Assembly: GCA_902727915.1 (NCBI GenBank)
Contig: CACVAU010000020.1
Coordinates: 1-7,805 of the forward strand
Direction: 5' to 3'
DNA length: 7,805 nucleotides
From: an uncultured Sulfurovum sp.
GTDB lineage: Bacteria > Campylobacterota > Campylobacteria > Campylobacterales > Sulfurovaceae
A program made the translations under genes and the position numbers. Each line of letters opens with the position of its first letter. Position 1 is the stretch's first letter. A model generated the notes under the pieces. The model made no database searches, was not told the DNA's origin, and saw nothing but the letters and a program-made list of their open reading frames with translations. Of this stretch, positions 1 through 4,592 are shown piece after piece.

Positions 1-1
1 G

Positions 2-188
2 TTAATTTTAAAAAATTTAGGATTAAGTGCAACACAAGCCATAAACATTTTTTATCAAAAAATAAAACCACAATGGAATACCTTTTGAGATAAAAATCCC
101 AAATGAAGAGACTCAAAAAGTCATAGAAGAGTCAAGAAAAGGTATTCATGTTGAAGATTTCTCATTTGATGAGCTAAAGAGAAAATGA
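2..188 (+). pseudogene. DinJ/RelB-family antitoxin remnant, frameshifted and cut by the window edge
   Basis: Two reading frames together give one DinJ/RelB-like antitoxin. Bases 2-73 encode NLGLSATQAINIFYQKI, the second half of the ribbon-helix-helix DNA-binding region of this family. From base 72 the next frame encodes GIPFEIKIPNEETQKVIEES and then a tail ending FDELKRK at the stop at 186-188. The join near 71-74 needs a +1 or -2 change to restore a single frame, and the first frame otherwise runs into TGA soon after. The start lies outside the window. In this family the protein neutralises a YafQ/RelE mRNA interferase and represses its own operon; the toxin remnant follows with an ATGA overlap. 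The family call is by recalled motif pattern. A sequencing error in the frameshift cannot be excluded, but the partner gene is also broken. Confidence 0.75.
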
Positions 189-298
189 GGCACTTACAAA
201 AGTTTCATTTGGGTAGTGATATACTAATTATTTATATTGAAAATTCAGAAGATGAAGTTATCTTAATGCGTATTGCTACACATTCTCAGATTTATTAA
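185..298 (+). pseudogene. YafQ/RelE-family toxin remnant (C-terminal part only)
   Basis: A short frame starts with an ATG that overlaps the antitoxin stop (ATGA), the usual layout of these pairs. It encodes only 37 residues: MRHLQKFHLGSDILIIYIEN followed by a segment ending RIATHSQIY. This matches the last third of YafQ/RelE/StbE-type ribosome-dependent mRNA interferases, where the pattern LLIY, then R-I-G/A-T-H-S-x-L/I-F/Y at the C-terminus is typical. Family members are usually about 85-95 residues, so the N-terminal helices and first strands are missing. The correctly placed ATG with a correct C-terminus suggests an internal deletion rather than simple truncation. Almost certainly inactive as a toxin. 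Confidence 0.72.
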
Positions 299-358
299 AA
301 AGAAATACAAACTTTACCTCTGATACATAATAAAGTATCCTATCACCTTTAATATACA

Positions 359-380
359 CTCCCATCGAGGACGATGTGAG
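359..380. repeat. GC-richer imperfect palindrome, REP-like
   Basis: The sequence pairs with itself: CTC (359-361) with GAG (378-380), a C/T mismatch, then CATCG (363-367) with CGATG (372-376), leaving the tetraloop AGGA. It is conspicuously richer in G and C than the surrounding sequence. It sits between the YafQ remnant and the brnT fragment. It has no T-tract on either side, so it is not an obvious intrinsic terminator. A dispersed palindromic repeat is one explanation; only one copy is seen in this window. Confidence 0.45.
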
Positions 381-394
381 CGAGTCAAGGTTTA

Positions 395-422
395 GATATT
401 TGTAAAGTATCATCAAAAACTT
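395..422 (-). pseudogene. brnT fragment
   Basis: These 28 bases match 2948-2975, inside the intact brnT gene, in 27 of 28 positions and in the same orientation. On the minus strand they would read VFDDTLQIS, against VFDDALQIS in the intact toxin. A stop codon lies directly before this fragment in the same frame and another follows two codons after it, so nothing longer survives. It is best read as a scrap of a second, lost brnT or as the footprint of a rearrangement between the two sites. Confidence 0.6.
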
Positions 423-433
423 ATTGTTTATAT

Positions 434-1228
434 TCAATGTATTAATTTCTTTTTATACATATATTTAACAAGTATTGGAAATAATAATATAAATAACATA
501 GCTATAGTAATTAATATACTAATCATTATATTAAATACAGTAAATGCAGCCATAATCATAGAAATAACTAATACTAAATTTAAAACCATTAGTCGTATTA
601 AATGTGAAGATAACATGTCTTGTTGAAAAGCATCCATATAATCCATAATTATTTTCCAGTCATCAATAATAAATAATAATGCCCAACTTGAAATTTGGAT
701 ATATAGATTATCTACGTTATAAATAGCTGCAAAAATTAAAATATAAAGGGAAATCATATAAAAGGATAATTGTCCATAGTTTATAAAATTTTTGTTAGAA
801 GCCTCTTGAGTCTTAGCTTTTGTATGTTTATGAATATTCTTTTGTTCTTTTTCTCTTTCAAGTTTAATTATTTTCCAAGCTAATAAAAATACTTGATATC
901 CAAGTGTTAAAGCAGCTATTCGAATAGCTAAGAAACCACTTTCTAATTCACTTTTCCAAAATAATGTATTAGTATAGTCTTGATAATATAGATTTGTTAG
1001 TGTATATATAAGAGGAAAAATTGTGATGGCAAATATTCCATAGGAGACACTTCCTATTGTAATACCTCCAAATAACATACTAATAAAAGTTTTCATAATA
1101 TTTTTTTCTTTATTTATAATGCTTCCTATGAAAAAAGCGAATACAAATAAAATTATAATACCTAAGGTGAAAACTAGAGGGTATAATAATATAGTAAATG
1201 TTAAATCTAAACCTAATTGATAATCCAT
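434..1228 (-). CDS. Hypothetical multi-pass membrane protein
   Basis: The 264-residue product is very hydrophobic, and I do not recognise its family. Likely membrane segments are at about residues 12-38, 49-78 (perhaps two short passes), 98-121, 153-172, 212-230 and 231-255, with a weaker one near 176-189. The long charged stretch at 122-147, rich in Lys and Glu, is probably a cytoplasmic loop between the two halves. No catalytic motif, signal peptide or transporter signature is visible. The start is supported by an AAGGA Shine-Dalgarno (minus strand of 1234-1238) five bases before the ATG. A weak TATAAT lies at 1284-1289. The gene is far more AT-rich than the genes on the right of the window and stands alone among TA remnants, which fits acquired DNA. 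In TA or phage-defence neighbourhoods small membrane proteins can be immunity or effector proteins, but nothing here shows that. Confidence 0.8.
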   Translation of the reverse strand: MDYQLGLDLTFTILLYPLVFTLGIIILFVFAFFIGSIINKEKNIMKTFISMLFGGITIGSVSYGIFAITIFPLIYTLTNLYYQDYTNTLFWKSELESGFLAIRIAALTLGYQVFLLAWKIIKLEREKEQKNIHKHTKAKTQEASNKNFINYGQLSFYMISLYILIFAAIYNVDNLYIQISSWALLFIIDDWKIIMDYMDAFQQDMLSSHLIRLMVLNLVLVISMIMAAFTVFNIMISILITIAMLFILLFPILVKYMYKKKLIH

Positions 1229-1518
1229 ATTTTTCCTTTTTAAAAAAAAATAATTTACTTAAATAGTATCAAATTAAATTTAAATTATAAACAGAACAGT
1301 TCAAAAACTATTAAAAGTTGATATGCTACTTTTATTGTAGAGAAGTTTTTAAAAATTACTTCATTCGCGTCAAATTTAGTTTTAAAGTGTTCATGAATAA
1401 AAGAGGACAGTTCCCACCTTTAAATTTCTAAATAACAGTATATTTCCCACAACTCCTCAAAGTAAAGAACCCATACTTAGTAGCTGTTTTCCTTTACTAT
1501 TGTTCTTTCTTATCTAAA
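1229..1518. other. 290-bp gap with no convincing gene
   Basis: The stretch carries stops in all frames over most of its length. On the minus strand 1285-1419 stays open for 44 codons without a start; part of it reads SSFIHEHFKTKFDANEV. It may be a gene remnant, but I recognise no family. Other structure: a perfect short palindrome GAACAGTTC at 1294-1302, and AGTAAAGAAC (1461-1470), whose two overlapping halves can pair with CTTTACT (1492-1498) or GTTCTTT (1502-1508) just downstream of the PIN toxin gene. A minus-strand TATAAT at 1284-1289 could serve the membrane protein gene. No clear intrinsic terminator is visible. Confidence 0.45.
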
Positions 1519-1935
1519 TCAAAATGGATTAATCATCTCAATATCAAAACTATAAAAGTCCTTTTCATTACGAGTAATCAAAACAAAATCTTTAGCCAAA
1601 CAAGAAGAAGCAATTAGAGAATCCATAATAGGCATTGGTTTTCCTATACTTTGAAGATGCTGATTTACTTCACCCCGTTTGAGCATCATATCTGTGTCAA
1701 TATCTACAATTCGACCATCAAAGCGTTCTAATAAGTCATTGTAAAGCCAATGTAAAAGCGTCTCTTTTTTCTTTTCACTTTTGACTTTTTCAATACCAAA
1801 CTTTATCTCGCCAATCGTAATAACAGAGAGAAAAACATGGCTTTCATCTAAAGAGGTAATAAATTCTAAAACTTTTTGATTGGGTTTCTTCGAGATAAAC
1901 TCAGAAATGATATTCGTATCTAACAGATATTTCAA
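1519..1935 (-). CDS. vapC: VapC/FitB-like PIN-domain ribonuclease toxin
   Basis: The 138-residue protein is a complete PIN domain, the usual length for this toxin family, which cleaves RNA (often tRNA) using Mg2+ or Mn2+ held by acidic residues. The acidic set is visible: D6 in LLDTNIISE, E43 in TIGEIKFGI, D105 in PIMDSLIASSC, and N123/D126 in the C-terminal LITRNEKDF motif. The opening LDTNIISE and the ending LITRNxxDF are characteristic of the FitB/VapC branch. The start codon is TTG at 1933-1935, overlapping the antitoxin stop by four bases (TTGA); no strong Shine-Dalgarno precedes it, so translation is probably coupled to the antitoxin gene. The symbol is by family; the target RNA cannot be read from the sequence. 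All metal-binding residues are intact, so it looks active. Confidence 0.9.
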   Translation of the reverse strand: MKYLLDTNIISEFISKKPNQKVLEFITSLDESHVFLSVITIGEIKFGIEKVKSEKKKETLLHWLYNDLLERFDGRIVDIDTDMMLKRGEVNQHLQSIGKPMPIMDSLIASSCLAKDFVLITRNEKDFYSFDIEMINPF

Positions 1936-2162
1936 AACTCAATTCTACCTTGATATACCTCTTGATCTCTCTCTAAAGAAACAGCATCAACCAAAGGAGA
2001 GTTTTGGAAGAACTCAACCAAGCTTTTTTCTTTGTCTTGGCTCTCTTCTTTTCTCTTTTCTAATGAAAATTTGACTTTATTCTTTGGTAAATTTTCCAAG
2101 ATGAACATTACTTTATCAAAAATGTCACTACTAATATCTAAGCGAATGGTTTTTATGGACAT
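1932..2162 (-). CDS. Antitoxin partner of the PIN toxin (VapB-like by position)
   Basis: A 76-residue, Lys/Glu-rich protein directly upstream of the PIN toxin and overlapping it by four bases. Its N-terminus (SIKTIRLDISSDIFDKVMFI, then LENLPKNKV) has a strand-helix layout and the LPKN turn that I recall from small antitoxin-like proteins beside PIN toxins in Campylobacterota. It is not a textbook VapB with an obvious AbrB, Phd or ribbon-helix-helix signature. The C-terminal half (about 35-76) is charged and probably disordered, as in antitoxins that wrap the toxin and are cleared by proteases. The start is well supported by AAGGAG (minus strand of 2171-2176) eight bases before ATG. The toxin-neutralising role is inferred mainly from layout. 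Confidence 0.8.
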   Translation of the reverse strand: MSIKTIRLDISSDIFDKVMFILENLPKNKVKFSLEKRKEESQDKEKSLVEFFQNSPLVDAVSLERDQEVYQGRIEF

Positions 2163-2170
2163 AATGCTAT

Positions 2171-2190
2171 CTCCTTTTTTATTGATTATA
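2171..2190 (-). promoter_or_regulatory. Promoter -10 and Shine-Dalgarno of the vapBC-like operon
   Basis: On the minus strand a perfect TATAAT lies at 2185-2190 and AAGGAG at 2171-2176. This predicts transcription starting near 2178 with a leader of roughly 16 nt. No good -35 is visible at 16-18 bp upstream, which is common for sigma-70 promoters in Campylobacterota. Confidence 0.5.
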
Positions 2191-2228
2191 TCATAAAAAT
2201 AGTTACTTCTTTTGATACTATTATTGTT

Positions 2229-2256
2229 TGATTATGGGGGATATCATAGATAATCA
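2229..2256. repeat. Inverted repeat upstream of the vapBC-like operon
   Basis: TGATTAT (2229-2235) and ATAATCA (2250-2256) form perfect 7-bp arms around a 14-bp centre that includes GGGGG and the palindrome GATATC. It lies between the RelE remnant stop and the vapBC-like promoter, about 40-65 bp upstream of the -10. It may be an operator for the antitoxin or a leftover transcript-end hairpin; no T-tract follows it. Confidence 0.35.
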
Positions 2257-2270
2257 TAAGTAATATTTTC

Positions 2271-2479
2271 CTACTTCCTATAAGCCGATTTCCTAGAACT
2301 AACATTCAAAACCAAAATCACTAATCTATCTTCCTCCTTTTTATAAATCACACGATAACGATGAAGCTTAAGTCTATAAAGCTCTTCACTCTCACCTTGT
2401 AGTTTTTTGATTTTACCTACTTTTAAAACTCTTGTTCATACTCAAAATCAAATGCTTCTATAAATTGGTAAAGTGATGC
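2271..2479 (-). pseudogene. RelE/ParE-family toxin remnant, frameshifted
   Basis: The minus-strand frame ending at 2271 is open from 2435 and encodes the second half of a RelE-family toxin: VGKIKKLQGESEELYRLKLH, then YRVIYKKEEDRLVILVL, then SSRKSAYRK before the stop. The K-L-x-G, YRLKLHRYRVIY and closing R-K-x-x-YR pattern is typical of this fold, which normally spans 80-95 residues. Upstream, 2422-2479 continues in another frame with ASLYQFIEAFDFEYEQEF, then stops; the junction falls at the homopolymer run TTTTAAAA near 2423-2430. No start codon or N-terminus is left, and there is no antitoxin gene attached. It lies between brnA and the vapBC-like operon on the same strand. A functional mRNA interferase is very unlikely. 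Confidence 0.72.
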
Positions 2480-2540
2480 TTAACTTAAGAATCTAAAGCA
2501 TATAAATTAAATTTAAAACACCTTATCTATCAACAATAAA

Positions 2541-2780
2541 CTACTTCACCAACCCCTCTTTTTGCATATATTCACGTAAAAGGTTGTTAATAAGTGTTTG
2601 GTAGGCTATCTTTTTCTCACCTGCTTGTTTTTTTAAAAAAATTAAAATATCATTATCAAGTCTCATTGAAGTAGGAATTTTTTTAGGCTGATAAAAACGT
2701 GCTCTTACTCCATCCGAAAAATCATAATTATCTAACATTTCAAAATCATCATACTTTGCTCTCTCTTCAACATTTTTCAT
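2541..2780 (-). CDS. brnA: BrnA antitoxin, ribbon-helix-helix
   Basis: The 79-residue protein carries the BrnA pattern: a divergent acidic N-terminus (1-30) thought to bind the toxin, then a ribbon-helix-helix DNA-binding domain at about 34-74, with strand KIPTSMRLD, helix DILIFLKKQAGEKK and second helix YQTLINNLLREYM. BrnA neutralises BrnT and, as the dimeric DNA-binding partner, represses the operon. I chose the ATG at 2778-2780 because an AGGAAA Shine-Dalgarno (minus strand of 2785-2790) sits just before it; a start five codons upstream at 2793-2795 has no such signal. The gene overlaps the end of brnT by 14 bases, so the two are translationally coupled. Toxin first, antitoxin second is the known order for this module, opposite to most type II systems. 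Confidence 0.88.
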   Translation of the reverse strand: MKNVEERAKYDDFEMLDNYDFSDGVRARFYQPKKIPTSMRLDNDILIFLKKQAGEKKIAYQTLINNLLREYMQKEGLVK

Positions 2781-3051
2781 AAACTTTCCTTTCATTTGTG
2801 TTTGCTTTTCTTGCTGATATTATTCTAATAATTTCTTCTCCATCATCAGAAAAAAATAAATTGGCAACAACTAAAATTTTCTCTTTTTTAGTTGCACCAA
2901 GAGTAATCCATCGTTCTTCAAAATAATTAAATCGTTTATCTAATCTCGATATTTGTAAAGCATCATCAAAAACTTCTTGGGCTTCTTCAAATGAAACACC
3001 ATGTTTTTCTTGATTAATCTTATTTTTATTCTCATCCCATTCAAATTGCAT
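2767..3051 (-). CDS. brnT: BrnT toxin, RelE-like ribonuclease
   Basis: The 94-residue product is full length for BrnT, a small RelE-fold ribonuclease that arrests translation. The family hallmarks are all present: the opening FEWDENKNKINQEKHGVSFE (3-22), EVFDDALQI (26-34), the ERWITLGATKKEKILVV strand region, and IIRIISARKAN (74-84). The ATG start matches the conserved N-terminus exactly, yet no Shine-Dalgarno lies before it; the promoter -10 ends only 6 bases upstream, so the mRNA is probably leaderless or almost so. The gene is co-transcribed with brnA. It seems intact. A 28-bp near-copy of its internal sequence lies at 395-422. Confidence 0.92.
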   Translation of the reverse strand: MQFEWDENKNKINQEKHGVSFEEAQEVFDDALQISRLDKRFNYFEERWITLGATKKEKILVVANLFFSDDGEEIIRIISARKANTNERKVYEKC

Positions 3052-3057
3052 AGATAA

Positions 3058-3086
3058 AGTATAACCAAATGTATTTACATTGTCAA
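3058..3086 (-). promoter_or_regulatory. brnTA promoter with embedded operator-like palindrome
   Basis: On the minus strand a perfect -35 TTGACA (3081-3086) is followed after exactly 17 bp by TATACT (3058-3063). The spacer contains ATGTA-AA-TACAT (3069-3080), a perfect 5-bp-arm palindrome well placed to be an operator for the BrnA ribbon-helix-helix dimer. Transcription would start close to the ATG at 3051. The octamer TGTCAATA on the plus strand occurs at 3081-3088 and again at 3109-3116, so a second protein- or polymerase-binding site is possible. Confidence 0.65.
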
Positions 3087-3133
3087 TACTCTAGTTAAAT
3101 ACCTTCAATGTCAATATCAAAACACTTTATAGA

Positions 3134-3139
3134 TATAAT
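3134..3139 (+). promoter_or_regulatory. Putative -10 box for the lipoprotein gene
   Basis: A perfect TATAAT stands 19 bp before the lipoprotein start codon, with the AAAGGA Shine-Dalgarno in between. No -35 consensus is found 16-18 bp upstream. It is divergent from the brnTA promoter, and about 47 bp separate the two elements. Confidence 0.4.
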
Positions 3140-3158
3140 CCAATAAAAAGGACAAGCC

Positions 3159-3365
3159 ATGAACATCAAACTAATTTTCACCCTACTCCTACTCAACCTT
3201 TTACTCATAGGCTGTAAAGATGCCTACATCAACCAATTAAACCCTATGTCTATTCATCAAGAAACCAAAGCCAGTTCAGATGTTGCTAGTATGCAACGAG
3301 GTGAAAATCCTATGAACCGACCAAGTTATGAAGAGTATCAAGAATCAATTGAGACGAAAAAATAG
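3159..3365 (+). CDS. Small hypothetical lipoprotein
   Basis: The 68-residue precursor has a classic lipoprotein signal: positively charged start (MNIK), hydrophobic core (LIFTLLLLNLL) and lipobox L16-I17-G18-C19. Signal peptidase II would cleave before C19, leaving a lipid-anchored mature protein of 50 residues that is hydrophilic and rich in Glu, Ser and Asn. K20-D21 follow the cysteine. No domain or known family is recognised in the mature part. AAAGGA about seven bases before the ATG supports the start. It is separated from the Fic gene by 89 bp containing a hairpin and a separate -10, so it is probably its own transcription unit. It does not resemble the bacteriocin-release or entericidin proteins that share this size. 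Confidence 0.78.
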   Translation: MNIKLIFTLLLLNLLLIGCKDAYINQLNPMSIHQETKASSDVASMQRGENPMNRPSYEEYQESIETKK

Positions 3366-3367
3366 AG

Positions 3368-3393
3368 TATTCATGCCAAATATGGTACGAATA
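3368..3393 (+). terminator. Hairpin after the lipoprotein gene, possible weak terminator
   Basis: TATTC (3368-3372) pairs with GAATA (3389-3393) and, after an A/C mismatch, TGCC pairs with GGTA (one G-T wobble) around the loop AAATAT. It begins three bases after the stop codon. There is no T-tract after it, so it may instead be an RNA-stabilising or processing hairpin. Confidence 0.3.
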
Positions 3394-3418
3394 AAGTAAA
3401 TATTCGATTCATTTTGAC

Positions 3419-3424
3419 TATAAT
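3419..3424 (+). promoter_or_regulatory. Putative -10 box for the fic operon
   Basis: A perfect TATAAT lies 30 bp before the Fic start codon, predicting a leader of about 24 nt that includes GGAAG (3446-3450). No -35 consensus is seen. Confidence 0.4.
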
Positions 3425-3454
3425 AAGTCTAATACACATTTAACTGGAAGAAAT

Positions 3455-4582
3455 ATGAAACGATGGATATGGGAACATGAGCAGTACCCAAGCTTTACTT
3501 ATGACAGAAAAAAGTTAGCACAACTACTTGAAGATGTATCTAAAGAACAAGGCTATCTTATTGCTATGATGGATGTTATGAATCAAGATAGCCTTACCCA
3601 AAGACAACTGGAAACCCTTGAAAATGAAGCCATTAGTACCTCTGCTATTGAAGGACATTATTTAAGTCGAGACAGCGTAAAAGCTTCTATTAAAAAACAG
3701 TTTGGTTTTGAAAATGTTGATTATACTAAAATTGACATGGCTACGGATTATCTTGTTGAAGTTCTAATAGATGCTAACAGCAACTATAAAAATGATTTAA
3801 CTTTAGAGCGTTTATTTGGTTGGCACAATGCTCTTTTTCCAAATGGTTACAGTGGATTAACAAAAATCAATGTGGCTACGTTTAGAGGTGAAGAACCCAT
3901 GGAGATAGTATCAGGTTATGCAGGTAAAGAGAAAACTTTCTATGTAGCCCCTACAAGAGAGAGACTTGAAGAGGAGATGGAACAATTTCTACAATGGTTT
4001 AATGATACAGAAACAAGTCTCATTAAAGCTTCGATTGCTCATCTTTGGTTTGTTATTATTCACCCTTTTGAAGATGGTAACGGACGCATTTCACGTGCCA
4101 TAACAGACCTAGTTTTATCCGATATAGAGTCTTCAAAAATTTCAAAGCTTTATTCCATGTCAAGTGCCATTAATGCTGATAGAAAAGGTTACTATAAAGC
4201 TTTGGAAGCTACTACAGGTTATGTCCATAAGACAGATAACTTTTTAGATATTACAATTTGGTGCGAATGGTTTCTTTCAACACTTTACACAGCACTCCTA
4301 GAAACAAAGAAAAAGTTGGCTTACATTCGAGAAAAAACTAAGTTTTGGGATAAATATAGAGAAAGTAATTTAAACAGTAGACAAATAAAAGTACTCAATA
4401 AAATTCTAGACATGGGCATTGAAAACTTTCAAGGTGACTTAAGTAAAAAGAAATACATTAAAATTGCAGATACAACCCCAACAACTGCTTCTAGGGACAT
4501 GAAAGAACTCATTGATTTAGGTTGTATTGAACAAATAGAAGGTACAGTTGGTAAAAACACACGATACAAAATTATAATATAA
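3455..4582 (+). CDS. Fic-family protein (class II) with DUF4172-type N-terminus and winged helix
   Basis: The 375-residue protein has three parts. Residues 1-80 resemble the DUF4172 region, opening with WIWEHEQYPSFTYD. The Fic core spans about 115-280 and contains the complete catalytic motif HPFEDGNGR (203-211); H203 is the expected general base and D207 the metal ligand. An FRGEEPMEIVSG segment (143-154) fits the substrate-positioning flap. Residues 306-375 form a winged helix-turn-helix (PTTASRDMKELIDLG, then NTRYKI). Fic enzymes usually transfer AMP from ATP to a protein hydroxyl, and some remove it. The motif TSAIEG (62-67) lies before the Fic core and supplies inhibitory glutamate E66, which defines class II and means the enzyme is self-restrained. 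GGAAG four bases before ATG supports the start. The target is unknown; the winged helix suggests DNA binding, possibly autoregulation. All key residues are intact. Confidence 0.93.
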   Translation: MKRWIWEHEQYPSFTYDRKKLAQLLEDVSKEQGYLIAMMDVMNQDSLTQRQLETLENEAISTSAIEGHYLSRDSVKASIKKQFGFENVDYTKIDMATDYLVEVLIDANSNYKNDLTLERLFGWHNALFPNGYSGLTKINVATFRGEEPMEIVSGYAGKEKTFYVAPTRERLEEEMEQFLQWFNDTETSLIKASIAHLWFVIIHPFEDGNGRISRAITDLVLSDIESSKISKLYSMSSAINADRKGYYKALEATTGYVHKTDNFLDITIWCEWFLSTLYTALLETKKKLAYIREKTKFWDKYRESNLNSRQIKVLNKILDMGIENFQGDLSKKKYIKIADTTPTTASRDMKELIDLGCIEQIEGTVGKNTRYKIII

Positions 4583-4592
4583 GGAAAATACA

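Noticed and set aside
1395..1430. Possible insertion-sequence end around GAGGACAGTTCCCACC
   Set aside because: It resembles sequences seen near some transposase genes, but no matching inverted partner, target duplication or transposase fragment could be shown.
1880..2074. 64-residue plus-strand open frame
   Set aside because: It runs antisense across the junction of the PIN toxin and its antitoxin, whose strand is supported by motifs and SD sites.
2541..2795. Longer BrnA starting five codons upstream
   Set aside because: The upstream ATG lacks a Shine-Dalgarno, while its own codons supply the AGGAAA site for the ATG at 2780.
1..3080. Integron cassette array carrying TA modules
   Set aside because: Genes lie on both strands, have their own promoters, and no attC-like paired sites or integrase gene were seen.
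3368..3393. Strong intrinsic terminator
   Set aside because: The stem is interrupted by a mismatch and a wobble and lacks the following T-tract, so it is kept only as a weak candidate.
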